Notes: generated from the letters alone by a model not told the origin. A stretch of DNA of 64,000 bases from an uncultured Prevotella sp. (GCA_944319945.1 CALUFN010000001.1:37051-101050), one strand, 5' to 3'. Shown: positions 17,209 to 26,495, counted from the first letter of the stretch. A program made the numbers and translations.

Positions 17209-19458
17209 ATGACAGAAATTTATTTTTTGATAGTCGCGTTCCTGCTGGTATTGGCGGTGTTCGACTTATTCGTAGGCGTAAGCAACGACGCCGTAAACTT
17301 CCTAAACTCGGCCATCGGCGCTAAGGTGGCCAAGTTTCGCACGGTGCTCTTCGTCGCCTCTATCGGCATCCTGATTGGAGCCGTGATGAGCGCGGGCATG
17401 ATGGACGTGGCGCGACACGGCATAATGCGGCCTGAGAACTACTCGTTTGAGGAGGTGATGACCATCTTCCTCGCCGTAATGGTGACCGACGTAGTTATCC
17501 TCGACGTGTTCAACACTCTCGGCCTGCCCACATCCACAACAGTGTCGCTCGTTTTCGAGCTGCTCGGAGGTACGTTCGTCCTCGCCATGCTCAAGATGCA
17601 TGCCGACCCGTCGCTCACAATTTACGACCTGCTCAACAGCGACAAGGCCCTGAGCGTGATCATCGCCATCTTCGTGTCTGTGGCCATAGCGTTCTTCTTC
17701 GGCGTGATAGTGCAATGGATATCACGAATAATTTTCACCTTTAATTATAAGAAACACTTGCGTTACACTATAGCGATTTTCGGCGGAATAGCCTTCACGT
17801 CGCTGTCGTATTTTATTTTCATCACGGGCATAGGCACTTCGCCCTACATCAGCGAGGCGGCACGCACGTGGATCGAGTCCAACACCACGATGCTCATGGT
17901 CGTGTTCTTCATCGGCTTCACGGTGATCATGGAAGTGCTCCACCTCTTGCACGTCAACGTTTTCAAGCTGATAGTACTCGCCGGCACTTTCGCACTGGCC
18001 ATGGCCTTCGCCGGCAACGATCTAGTAAACTTCATCGGAGTGCCGCTCGCCGGACTTGACTCGATGCAGGACTTCCTCGCCAACGGCAACGGCAACTTCG
18101 ACACGTTCATGATGACGTCGCTCATGTCGTCGGCCAAGAGTCCGCTGCTCTACCTCGTGCTCGCCGGCATCGTGATGATAATAGCTATGACCACGTCGAA
18201 AAAGGCGCAAAACGTCGTTAAGACCAGCGTTGACCTCAGCCGCCAGGACGAGGGCGACGAGATGTTCGGCTCGTCGCGCGTGGCACGCAGCGTGGTACGC
18301 GCCACACAGGACATGGGCGAGGCAATAGCCAAGATCATGCCCAAGCGCCTGCTCGGCTGGATAGACAAACGCTTTAACAAGGAAGAGGCAATACTGGCCG
18401 ACGGAGCTGCGTTCGACGAGGTGCGCGCCTCAGTCAACCTCGTGCTCGCCGCAATGCTCATCATCTTCGGCACCAACTACAAGTTGCCGCTCTCTACGAC
18501 TTACGTCACGTTCATGGTGGCAATGGGTAGCTCGCTGGCCGACCGCGCATGGAGCCGCGAGAGCGCCGTATTCCGTGTTACGGGCGTAATATCAGTCATC
18601 GGCGGCTGGTTCGTAACGGCAGGCGTAGCCTTCGCCACCTGCGCCATAGTGTGCGCAATGATGCATTTCGGCGGAATAGTAGTGATGATAGCCTTCATGG
18701 CTCTCGACATCTACCTGCTGTGGCGCAGTAACCGCCAGTTTGCCAAGAAGCAGAAGGAGGAAAAGAAAGACGACGTGTTCCAGCTGATGATGCGCACCAG
18801 GGACAAGGAGATAGTATGGGACCTGCTCTCAAAGCATGTGGCGCGCACGCAGAGCTACGTCACCAAGTTCGCCCTCGAGCAGTTTAACCGCATCATCGAC
18901 GGCATCAGCAACGAGAACCGCAAGGAGCTGCGCCACTGCGGCAGCGCCCTGAAAGAGGAGCAGTCGCAGCTGAAGAAATTCCGCCGCAAGGAGCTTTTGG
19001 CCATGCGCCGCATACCGGCCCCGATAGCCATAGAGCGTAACACGTGGTTCCACCTCGGCGCCAACTCCAACCAGCAGTTTATGTACTGCCTGAAGCGAAT
19101 GCTCGAACCCGTAAAGGAGCACGTGGACAACAACTTCAACCCGCTGCCGCAGGAATATATCGACGAGTTTGAAGGCACGCGCCGCAAGATAAACGAGCTG
19201 ATGAACCACACAGAGCAGATGATATCCACCAACAGGTACGACCTGTATCAGGAAACGCTCAACATTGCCGACGAATGCAAAGACGAGCTTTCGGTGATGC
19301 GCAAGCACGTGATAGACATCATGTATCGCGACAACAACGCCAACCTGAAGGTCTCGCTGCTCTACCTCAACATACTGCAGGAGAGCCAAGAGTTCCTGAG
19401 CATAATGCGCCACCAACTGCGCGCCGCAAGGAAATTCCTCGACGACAACAGACAATAA
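17209..19458 (+). CDS. PiT-family inorganic phosphate transporter with C-terminal PhoU-like domain
   Basis: 749 residues. Residues 1-500 are a PiT permease with about ten or more membrane helices. Both PiT half-repeats are visible: GVSNDAVNFLNSAIGAK near the N-terminus and a second copy around NYKLPLSTTYVTFMVAMGSS; LPTSTTVS lies in the first half. Residues about 525-749 are soluble and helical and look like the DUF47/PhoU-like regulator that is a separate gene in many bacteria. It moves phosphate with a cation across the inner membrane. The fusion is frequent in Bacteroidales, which is known rather than novel. It is transcribed alone. Confidence 0.92.
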   Translation: MTEIYFLIVAFLLVLAVFDLFVGVSNDAVNFLNSAIGAKVAKFRTVLFVASIGILIGAVMSAGMMDVARHGIMRPENYSFEEVMTIFLAVMVTDVVILDVFNTLGLPTSTTVSLVFELLGGTFVLAMLKMHADPSLTIYDLLNSDKALSVIIAIFVSVAIAFFFGVIVQWISRIIFTFNYKKHLRYTIAIFGGIAFTSLSYFIFITGIGTSPYISEAARTWIESNTTMLMVVFFIGFTVIMEVLHLLHVNVFKLIVLAGTFALAMAFAGNDLVNFIGVPLAGLDSMQDFLANGNGNFDTFMMTSLMSSAKSPLLYLVLAGIVMIIAMTTSKKAQNVVKTSVDLSRQDEGDEMFGSSRVARSVVRATQDMGEAIAKIMPKRLLGWIDKRFNKEEAILADGAAFDEVRASVNLVLAAMLIIFGTNYKLPLSTTYVTFMVAMGSSLADRAWSRESAVFRVTGVISVIGGWFVTAGVAFATCAIVCAMMHFGGIVVMIAFMALDIYLLWRSNRQFAKKQKEEKKDDVFQLMMRTRDKEIVWDLLSKHVARTQSYVTKFALEQFNRIIDGISNENRKELRHCGSALKEEQSQLKKFRRKELLAMRRIPAPIAIERNTWFHLGANSNQQFMYCLKRMLEPVKEHVDNNFNPLPQEYIDEFEGTRRKINELMNHTEQMISTNRYDLYQETLNIADECKDELSVMRKHVIDIMYRDNNANLKVSLLYLNILQESQEFLSIMRHQLRAARKFLDDNRQ

Positions 19459-19483
19459 GCACCATAACCGAACCCCGAAACGA

Positions 19484-19522
19484 GAGCGGGCGGACACGGG
19501 CAAGCCACGTGTCCGCCCGTCG
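19484..19522 (+). terminator. Possible terminator hairpin after the PiT gene
   Basis: GCGGGCGGACACG pairs with CGTGTCCGCCCGT around a short loop, about 30-60 bp after the stop. It lacks a T-tract, so intrinsic termination is uncertain. Confidence 0.45.
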
Positions 19523-19633
19523 TCGTAAGCAAAAACAAGCAAATGTAAACATATATTAAAAGGCCGTATGCGGCTGCAACATTTCCACGCTTATCTGCGT
19601 CTACTTATATAAAAAAACTAAAAACACAACACT

Positions 19634-20338
19634 ATGAACACGAAGAATACATTATTAGCAACATTCACCGTCGTGGCGTTAACAGCGTGCGCCAACGGGA
19701 CTAAAAATGGCATGGCCGCAACAAGCATCAACGCGACGAACAACGACGTCGCCGTGACGGCTGACGAAGCTGCGGCAAAAGGATTCGAGGCGATATCCGT
19801 GAGCGGCAGCTTCGACGTGTATTACATGCAAGGAGAGCAAACGTCGGTAAGGCTCAACGGCGACAAGGACGACATTGCGCACGTAGACATCAAATGCGAC
19901 GGCAAAACGCTGAGCGTATCTACTAAAGACGACGGGATATTCGGCAACTCAAGCAACGACGTCGACATATACGTCACGTCGCCGAAACTAAGCAGGATAG
20001 GGCTTGCAGGGTCTGGCGACTTCAAGTCGGAAAGCGACATCACCACAGAAAGCATGCTCATCGACATAGCAGGTTCGGGCGACGTAAACCTTAAAAGCCT
20101 CGAAACCGGCAAATGCACGATAAGCATAGCAGGCTCGGGCGATGTAAGCATGGACCAAATAAAGACACGGACGCTAACGGCCACCATAGCAGGCTCAGGC
20201 GACATAGACCTGCAAGACGCCGATATAGACGAAGCCGAATGCAGCACGGCAGGTTCCGGCGACATAGACATCGACGGGCGCGTAGGGAAACGCGAGACGC
20301 ACATAGCCGGCTCGGGCACCGTGGACATCAACAACTGA
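19634..20338 (+). CDS. GIN-domain (DUF2807) lipoprotein with AGSGD repeats
   Basis: 234 residues. A signal with VALTACAN gives a lipidated Cys near residue 19, so it is likely envelope-anchored. The mature part has six or more copies of the turn motif (I/L)AGSGD(I/V/F) at roughly 20-residue spacing (about residues 118-230), the pattern of the GIN domain and a right-handed beta-helix. The older name, auto-transporter adhesin head domain, does not establish adhesion. It is monocistronic and followed by array D. Confidence 0.87.
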   Translation: MNTKNTLLATFTVVALTACANGTKNGMAATSINATNNDVAVTADEAAAKGFEAISVSGSFDVYYMQGEQTSVRLNGDKDDIAHVDIKCDGKTLSVSTKDDGIFGNSSNDVDIYVTSPKLSRIGLAGSGDFKSESDITTESMLIDIAGSGDVNLKSLETGKCTISIAGSGDVSMDQIKTRTLTATIAGSGDIDLQDADIDEAECSTAGSGDIDIDGRVGKRETHIAGSGTVDINN

Positions 20339-20379
20339 CGGCTGCCGCCAGACAGGCCGTATCCGGCAGACGCATTTAC

Positions 20380-20460
20380 AAAACGCCGCCTTTTAGGCTG
20401 CAACAGGTTATCTTTTAGAGCATGAAAGGTAGCCTATTGCAGCCTAAAAGGCGGCGTTTT
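20380..20460. repeat. 22-bp-period palindrome array D (4 units, symmetric)
   Basis: Units at 20380 (AAAACGCCGCCTTTT), 20402 (AACAGGTTATCTTTT), 20424 (GAAAGGTAGCCTATT) and 20446 (AAAAGGCGGCGTTTT). The period is exactly 22 bp. Units 1 and 4 are perfect reverse complements, and the identity extends into the spacers over about 24 bp, so the whole array can fold into one stem-loop. It may also end the GIN gene transcript. The remaining gap to 20597 is AT-rich without other features. Confidence 0.9.
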
Positions 20461-20597
20461 GCAATCAGCACGTAAACATATGAAAACGAGACACTTACGG
20501 ATGGACAAAATAACACATTTGTTCACATCCCGCATTTAAAACCCAATGAAAAAACTAAAAATAGTATAAAAAGTTTCCATTTGTCATCCTTAATGCC

Positions 20598-20605
20598 TAA
20601 TTTTG
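20598..20605 (+). promoter_or_regulatory. Promoter -7 box of the head-group cluster
   Basis: TAATTTTG, 25 bp before the nucleotidyltransferase start. A TTG lies only 14 bp upstream, so the -33 element is uncertain. Confidence 0.55.
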
Positions 20606-20629
20606 CCGCCGAATTAGTGTTAGCACATA

Positions 20630-21358
20630 ATGAAATATGCGATAATAGCAGCCGGAGAAGGTTCCCGCCTCGCTAAAGAAGGCGTAAAGGAACCCAAACC
20701 GTTAGTAAGGATAAACGGCGAAACTCTGATAGACAGACTTATGCGAGTATTTGCCGACAATGGAGCCGAGAGCATTGTCGTGGTTTACCGCAAGGAGATG
20801 ACCGACGTAGCCGCCCACTTGGAAAGACTGCGCACGCTCGGCGTCGGCGGACGCTGCGTGCCCGTAGAGACAGTGGCGGCGAGCACTCCGAGCTCCATGC
20901 ACAGCTTCTACGCCATAAGCGACAAGCTGAAAGACGGCCCGTTCTGCCTGACAACGGTAGACACCGTGTTCGGCGAGGAGTCGTTCAGGCAATACGCCGA
21001 CACGCTGCAGGCGGCCTTAAGCGAGGGTGCCGACGGCGTGATGGGCGTCACCAGCTACGTAGACGACGAAAAGCCGCTATACGTAAAGACCGACGACGAC
21101 ATGAACATCACCGCCTTTAACGACACAGGCCACGGCCAGTGCAAATACGTCAGCGCCGGGGTCTACGGCCTTACGCCGAAGGCTATCGACGTATTAAACG
21201 AATGCATCAACAACGGCGAAAGCCGCATGCGCAACTTCCAGCGCGCCTTGCTGCGCAACGGGCTGCGCCTCAAGGCAGCCGACATGGGCACGGCTTTCGA
21301 CATAGACCATGCCTCTGACATAGAAAAAGGCGAACAATTCTTGCGCGACGGGAGATGA
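20630..21358 (+). CDS. MobA/RmlA-like nucleotidyltransferase
   Basis: 242 residues with the nucleotidyltransferase fold. The N-terminal AIIAAGEGSRLAKE loop binds the nucleotide triphosphate, KPLVRINGETLIDRLM follows, and TTVDTVF carries the metal-binding Asp. Such enzymes join a nucleotide to a sugar- or alcohol-phosphate. Because a CDP-alcohol phosphatidyltransferase lies two genes downstream, a cytidylyltransferase making a CDP-polyol is plausible; that is inference. It overlaps the next gene by 4 bp (ATGA). Confidence 0.85.
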   Translation: MKYAIIAAGEGSRLAKEGVKEPKPLVRINGETLIDRLMRVFADNGAESIVVVYRKEMTDVAAHLERLRTLGVGGRCVPVETVAASTPSSMHSFYAISDKLKDGPFCLTTVDTVFGEESFRQYADTLQAALSEGADGVMGVTSYVDDEKPLYVKTDDDMNITAFNDTGHGQCKYVSAGVYGLTPKAIDVLNECINNGESRMRNFQRALLRNGLRLKAADMGTAFDIDHASDIEKGEQFLRDGR

Positions 21359-22167
21359 CACGAGTACTTAAAGTGTACCGGGCCGTAAGATTCTCGCCCA
21401 ACTCGGTAGGGCGAGACCGTGCCATAATCGACGCCGTAGGAGCCTTGCTGGAAAAAGAAGGATACTACGTATCGTCGGTAAACGAAGAAAACCTGACTGC
21501 GGATGACGACGCCGAAGTGATCCTGACGATGGCACGCTCGCCCGAGGCACTGGCCGTGCTCAAGGCGAAGGAGCTGGAGGGCCGCCGCGTAATCAACCGC
21601 CCCGACGGCATCAGGGCATGCAGGCGGAGCACCGTAGACACACTGATGAGAGCCTACGGACTGCCGGCGGCACCGCAAGAGGGCGACGACGGATATTGGC
21701 TGAAGCGCGGCGACGAAGCCGCCCAGTGCCGTGACGACGTGACATACGCAAGAAACGCCGCCGAGCGAGACGCCGCTCTCGCACGCTTTAGGGAGAGAGG
21801 CATGGAAGACGTGGTGACTACGGCCCACGTAAAGGGCGACCTCGTAAAATTCTACGGGGTAAGCGGTACGGGGTTTTTCATGACGTTCTACCCCGACGAC
21901 GACGGCTACTCAAAGTTCGGCGACGAAAAGGTTAACGGCCGTCCGAGACGCTACCGTTTTGACGCGGACAAGATGAAAAGCGACGCCGAACGGCTTGCCG
22001 CACTGACGAGAGTAGACGTTTACGGCGGCGACTGTATCGTCCGCGACGACGGCTCATACGCCATAATCGACTTCAACGACTGGCCAAGTTTCTCAAGATG
22101 CAAGGACACCGCCGCCGAAGCGATAACATTTAAGGTGAAAAGTGACGAATCGACAAGCAGACAATGA
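21355..22167 (+). CDS. ATP-grasp-like protein of unknown substrate
   Basis: 270 residues. I infer an ATP-grasp fold from the C-terminal segment GGDCIVRDDGSYAIIDFND, where D239 and N241 sit where metal ligands lie in RimK and inositol-phosphate kinase-like enzymes, followed by WPSFSRC. The N-terminal part (MTRVLKVYRAVRFSPNS) and NRPDGIRACRRSTVDTLM look like the pre-grasp region with its conserved NRP. It could phosphorylate or ligate a small molecule. It overlaps both neighbours by 4 bp, placing it inside the same pathway. I do not recognise a named gene. Confidence 0.7.
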   Translation: MTRVLKVYRAVRFSPNSVGRDRAIIDAVGALLEKEGYYVSSVNEENLTADDDAEVILTMARSPEALAVLKAKELEGRRVINRPDGIRACRRSTVDTLMRAYGLPAAPQEGDDGYWLKRGDEAAQCRDDVTYARNAAERDAALARFRERGMEDVVTTAHVKGDLVKFYGVSGTGFFMTFYPDDDGYSKFGDEKVNGRPRRYRFDADKMKSDAERLAALTRVDVYGGDCIVRDDGSYAIIDFNDWPSFSRCKDTAAEAITFKVKSDESTSRQ

Positions 22168-23099
22168 GCAAATTCAAAGACATACTTAACGCTTCAATAA
22201 AATCAAAAGACACTGAAGAATGGCTTGACATGCGCTTTACGCGCCCGGTAGGCCTCGTAATGGCCCTGGCTGGCAAGCAGCTCGGGATACACCCCAACGC
22301 TATAACCGTAATTTCGATAATCCTCGGCGTAGGCGCAGCCTGGATGTTCTCACACACCGACACTACGCACAACATAGCCGGAGTGTTGCTGCTGATGGCA
22401 GCCAACTTCTGCGACTCGGCCGACGGACAGCTGGCAAGGCTCACCGGAAAAAAGACACTGGTAGGCCGCGTGCTCGACGGATTCGCCGGCGACATTTGGT
22501 TTTTCTCGATCTATGTGGCTATTTGCCTGAGGATGATGTGGCAACCCGTGCCGGGCACCGACGTCTATTGGGGCCCGTGGATATGGGTGCTCGCCCTAAT
22601 GGCCGGGCTGTTGTGCCACTCTCCGCAAAGCTCGCTGGCCGACTATTACCGCCAGATACACCTGCTGTTCCTGAAAGGCAAGGAGGGCAGCGAGCTCGAC
22701 ACTTACGCCGGCCAGCGCGACATCTACGACAATCTGCCCAAGCGCGGAGCGCTGCTCGCTAAGATGTTCTATTACAATTACGCCAACTATTGCAAGAGCC
22801 AGGAACGCCGCTCTCCGTCGTTCCAAAAGATGATGGCAGCCGTCAAGGCAAAATACGGCGACGTGGCGCTAATGCCGGCCGACCTCCGTAACGAGTTTCT
22901 CGACGGCAGCCGCCCGCTGATGAAATACACCAACATCCTAACCTTCAACATGCGCGCCATCTGCCTCTACGTTACAAGCGTATTAGGATGTCCGTGGGTG
23001 TACATGCTTATCGAGATAACGGTATTCACCGTGATTTACGTCTACATGCATAAGAAGCATGAGTGCCTGTGCAAAGAAATAACAAAAAAGATTGTATGA
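22164..23099 (+). CDS. CDP-alcohol phosphatidyltransferase family protein
   Basis: 311 residues, several membrane helices. These enzymes join a CDP-linked alcohol with a second alcohol to make a phospholipid. The motif starts D84-S-A-D87-G88-Q-L-A91-R92, then eight residues, G101 and D105, as expected. The last Asp is at 110 rather than the canonical 109 (DGFAGD), so either the motif has one extra residue or the base is shifted. The C-terminal 130 residues, with a soluble part before two more helices, extend past the common 200-residue core. It overlaps both neighbours by 4 bp. Confidence 0.87.
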   Translation: MSKFKDILNASIKSKDTEEWLDMRFTRPVGLVMALAGKQLGIHPNAITVISIILGVGAAWMFSHTDTTHNIAGVLLLMAANFCDSADGQLARLTGKKTLVGRVLDGFAGDIWFFSIYVAICLRMMWQPVPGTDVYWGPWIWVLALMAGLLCHSPQSSLADYYRQIHLLFLKGKEGSELDTYAGQRDIYDNLPKRGALLAKMFYYNYANYCKSQERRSPSFQKMMAAVKAKYGDVALMPADLRNEFLDGSRPLMKYTNILTFNMRAICLYVTSVLGCPWVYMLIEITVFTVIYVYMHKKHECLCKEITKKIV

Positions 23100-23809
23100 T
23101 AAAAGGATATATATTCGATTACGGAGGTACTCTCGACACGTCGGGCCGGCATTGGGGCAAAGTGCTGTGGCAGGCGTACATGCGCCACGACGTCAAGATA
23201 ACCGAACGCCAATTCCGCGAGGCTTACGTGCACGCCGAAAGGACGCTCGGCTCCCACCGAATCATCATGCCCGACTTCACCTTCCGCAATACGCTCGACG
23301 CCAAACTGCGCATAGAGCTTGAATACCTTGCCGCCAACCGCTATTTAAGCCTTGACGAAACAGAACTGCAACGTCTCCACGACGTCATACTCGACGACGT
23401 TTACGCCGGCGTGAAAGAAGAGACGGCAAGAAGCCGCAAGACGCTCGACGTGATTAGCCGAAAATACCCCATGGTGCTGGTAAGCAACTTTTACGGCAAC
23501 GTTAACGTGGTGCTGAAAGAATTCGGGTTCGACGCCCTGTTCAAAAGCGTCGTAGAGTCGGCCGTTGTCGGGATACGCAAGCCCGACCCACGGATATTCA
23601 CTCTCGGGGTGGAAGCCCTCGGAATGCAGGCCTGCGAGACGGTAGTAGTAGGCGACAGCTTCGACAAAGACATCATACCGGCCAAGAAAGCAGGATGCCA
23701 TACCGTATGGTTTAAGGGCGAAGGCTGGACCGAAGAGACTCACGACGAAAGCATTCCCGACGCAATAATAACGGAACTAAGCCAACTGACAAGCGTGGAT
23801 TTCAGATAG
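23096..23809 (+). CDS. HAD-superfamily hydrolase-like protein
   Basis: 237 residues, subfamily IA layout with a helical cap. Motif I is FDYGGTLDT with nucleophile D8, but the residue two positions on, normally Asp in phosphatases, is Gly. Motif II is in VLVSNFYGN, motif III around GIRKPDPRIF, and motif IV is VVVGDSFDKDI. Its ATG overlaps the stop of the phosphatidyltransferase gene (ATGA), so the longer frame from 23063 is rejected. It may remove a phosphate in the lipid pathway, but the missing acid/base Asp makes this uncertain. Confidence 0.85.
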   Translation: MIKGYIFDYGGTLDTSGRHWGKVLWQAYMRHDVKITERQFREAYVHAERTLGSHRIIMPDFTFRNTLDAKLRIELEYLAANRYLSLDETELQRLHDVILDDVYAGVKEETARSRKTLDVISRKYPMVLVSNFYGNVNVVLKEFGFDALFKSVVESAVVGIRKPDPRIFTLGVEALGMQACETVVVGDSFDKDIIPAKKAGCHTVWFKGEGWTEETHDESIPDAIITELSQLTSVDFR

Positions 23810-23915
23810 AATAAGCCGCCCCTAAAGGCTGAAACTCCTTGCCCGAAGCCGCAAGAAAAGCCCGACAAAGCCTGCGGGCACGGCTTCCACTTAATACATA
23901 CATAAGACACAAAGA

Positions 23916-26474
23916 ATGAGAAAACTATTCATATTGCTCCTCTTAACGCTGACGCAGACCGTATGCGCCCAACTGATAACGGGCGTTGTGGTCGACGAAA
24001 AGACTGGAGAAACCATCCCCTACCCCAGCATATTATATAAAGAGGAGAAGACTGCCGTTTCAGGCGATGAATCGGGACACTTCTCTATATTGCGCCACAA
24101 CGACGAATACCTGACGTTTAGCGCCGTGGGATATAAGACGCTGAACATACTCATCGGGCCGAACACGCCTGACACGATGCGCATTACCCTGAAACAGGAG
24201 ACCAAACAGTTGAAGGCCGTAACGATAAGGTCTAAGCGCGGCAAGTACAGCAGGAAGAATAATCCGGCCGTAGAACTGATGAAACGCGTGATAGAGGCAA
24301 AGAAGCGCACCGACCTAGCGAACCACGACTACTACCAATACAGCAAATACCAGAAAATAACACTGGCGTTCAACGACATAAACCCGGCAGATCTCGAAAG
24401 CGAGAAGATGAAGAAAAAGAAATGGCTTGTCAACCAAATAGAGGTCTGTCCGTACAACAACAAGTTGATATTGCCGTTGTCTGTAGAAGAGACCGTAACG
24501 CAAAACTTATACCGTAAAGACCCCAAAAACGAGAAAACGATAATCATGGGGCAAAATTCGAGCGGCGTTAACGACCTGATACAGACGGGAGACATACTTA
24601 ACACGGTGCTGAAAGACGTATTCACAGACGTAGACCTGTACGACGACCAGATAAGGCTGCTGCAATATCCGTTCACCAGCCCGATAGGGAAAAACGCCAT
24701 TGCGTTCTACAGGTTCTACATTGCCGACACCGTATACGTGGACAAGGACCTGTGCTATCATCTGCAGTTCATGCCCAACAACCAGCAGGACTTCGGCTTC
24801 AGGGGCGACCTATGGATACTGACCGACTCCACCCTGCACGTGAAGAGGTGCCAGCTGACGCTGCCGAAGAAAAGCGACGTGAACTTCGTAGACAACATGC
24901 AGATAATCCAAGAGTACACCAAGCTCGACAACGGCGAATGGGTATTGACCACCGACGACATGTTCGTGGAGATGTCGATAGCAAAGTCGTTGGCTAAGGC
25001 CATCGTGATAAGGACGACGAGAATGAACGACTACGCGTTCGACGAGATACCCGACATGCTGTTCAGGGGTAAGGCGAAGGTGATACACGAGGCCAACGCG
25101 AGGATGCGCGACGAAGACTTCTGGAACCGGCATCGCACCGTGAGGCTGACCAAGAGCGAAAACTCGATGGACGCCTTCATCGAGGGGCTTAGCAAGATAA
25201 AAGGCTTCAAGTACATCATATTCGGCGTAAAGGCGTTCGTGGAGAACTTCGTAGAGACCGGAAGCGCCAAGCATCCGAGCAAGGTGGACATAGGGCCGAT
25301 AAACACGATGATAACCACTAACTTCATCGACGGCCTGCGCACGCGCATCAGCGCGCAGACCACGGCCAACCTCAATCCGCACTGGTTCTTCTCGGGATAT
25401 TACGCCCGAGGCTGGGGAAGCCACAACAACTATTATAAGGGAGAGGTGACCTACTCGTTCAACAAGAAGGAATACCTGCCGCGCGAGTTCCCCAAGTGCA
25501 CGCTGACGTTCACCACGACATACGACGTGTGCTCGCCTTCGGACAAGTTCGTACACACCGACAAGGACAACGTATTCACCGCATGGAAGTGGACCGACGT
25601 AGACAAGATGATGTTCTACAACCGCCAGCAAATCGAGTTCGAGCGCGAGGAAGAATGGGGGTTCAGAACTATCGTAAGCCTGAAGACCGAAGAGAACGAA
25701 GCCTGCGGCAACATGCATTTCACGCCGTTGTCGTTCGCCGACGGCGGCAACATGCCTTACGGATACAACAAGATTAGGACGACGGAGGCCCGAGTGGAGC
25801 TGCGCTTCGCGCCGGGAGAGACGTTCGTCAACACGAAGCAACGCCGACTACCCGTAAATCTCGACGCTCCCGTGTTCACGCTGGGCCACACAGTGGGCAT
25901 AAAAGGCTTCCTCGGAGGACAGTACGACTATAATTTCACCGAAGCGAGCGTGTATAAACGCTTCTGGCTGAACAGTTGGGGAAAGGTGGACGTAATGGTG
26001 AAAGGCGGAATACAGTGGAACAAAGTGCCGTTCCCGCTGCTGATAATGCCGGCCGCCAACCTGTCATACATCGTGGAGGACGAAACGTTCAACCTGATAA
26101 ACAACATGGAGTTTCTCAACGACCGATATGCAAGCCTCGACCTATCATGGGACCTTAACGGAAAGATATTCAACCGAATACCACTGATAAAGAAGCTGAA
26201 GTGGCGCGAATGGCTCGGAGTGAAATGCTTATGGGGCACGCTTACCGACAAGAACAACCCCACGCTGGCCTCCAACGCGGGCGACCCGTTGCTGATGCAA
26301 TTCCCCGAAGGAGCATACGTCATGGATCCGAAGCGCCCATACGTTGAGATAGTTGCGGGAATACACAACATCTTCAAGATAGTGCACATTGAGTACGTGC
26401 GCCGCCTGAACTACCTCAACCTGCCCACGGCCAGCAAGCACGGCGTAAGACTGATGATGAGACTTACCTTCTAA
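23916..26474 (+). CDS. DUF5686 outer-membrane protein with carboxypeptidase-like regulatory domain
   Basis: 852 residues. A signal peptide ends at about QTVCAQ (residue 19). Residues about 20-95 form the carboxypeptidase-D-like regulatory beta sandwich (ITGVVVDEKTGETIPYPSI), as seen at the N-terminus of SusC-like proteins. The rest matches the Bacteroidota DUF5686 family and ends with many amphipathic strands and a terminal Phe (MRLTF), suggesting an outer-membrane barrel. No TonB plug domain is visible, so it is probably not a TonB-dependent receptor. It may belong with the upstream cluster, 106 bp away, or stand alone. Confidence 0.85.
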   Translation: MRKLFILLLLTLTQTVCAQLITGVVVDEKTGETIPYPSILYKEEKTAVSGDESGHFSILRHNDEYLTFSAVGYKTLNILIGPNTPDTMRITLKQETKQLKAVTIRSKRGKYSRKNNPAVELMKRVIEAKKRTDLANHDYYQYSKYQKITLAFNDINPADLESEKMKKKKWLVNQIEVCPYNNKLILPLSVEETVTQNLYRKDPKNEKTIIMGQNSSGVNDLIQTGDILNTVLKDVFTDVDLYDDQIRLLQYPFTSPIGKNAIAFYRFYIADTVYVDKDLCYHLQFMPNNQQDFGFRGDLWILTDSTLHVKRCQLTLPKKSDVNFVDNMQIIQEYTKLDNGEWVLTTDDMFVEMSIAKSLAKAIVIRTTRMNDYAFDEIPDMLFRGKAKVIHEANARMRDEDFWNRHRTVRLTKSENSMDAFIEGLSKIKGFKYIIFGVKAFVENFVETGSAKHPSKVDIGPINTMITTNFIDGLRTRISAQTTANLNPHWFFSGYYARGWGSHNNYYKGEVTYSFNKKEYLPREFPKCTLTFTTTYDVCSPSDKFVHTDKDNVFTAWKWTDVDKMMFYNRQQIEFEREEEWGFRTIVSLKTEENEACGNMHFTPLSFADGGNMPYGYNKIRTTEARVELRFAPGETFVNTKQRRLPVNLDAPVFTLGHTVGIKGFLGGQYDYNFTEASVYKRFWLNSWGKVDVMVKGGIQWNKVPFPLLIMPAANLSYIVEDETFNLINNMEFLNDRYASLDLSWDLNGKIFNRIPLIKKLKWREWLGVKCLWGTLTDKNNPTLASNAGDPLLMQFPEGAYVMDPKRPYVEIVAGIHNIFKIVHIEYVRRLNYLNLPTASKHGVRLMMRLTF

Positions 26475-26495
26475 CAACAAAAAAACAATAACGCA

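Noticed and set aside
24810-25841. 343-codon antisense frame
   Set aside because: It lies inside the DUF5686 gene; its length comes from the GC-rich coding strand, and it has no domain.
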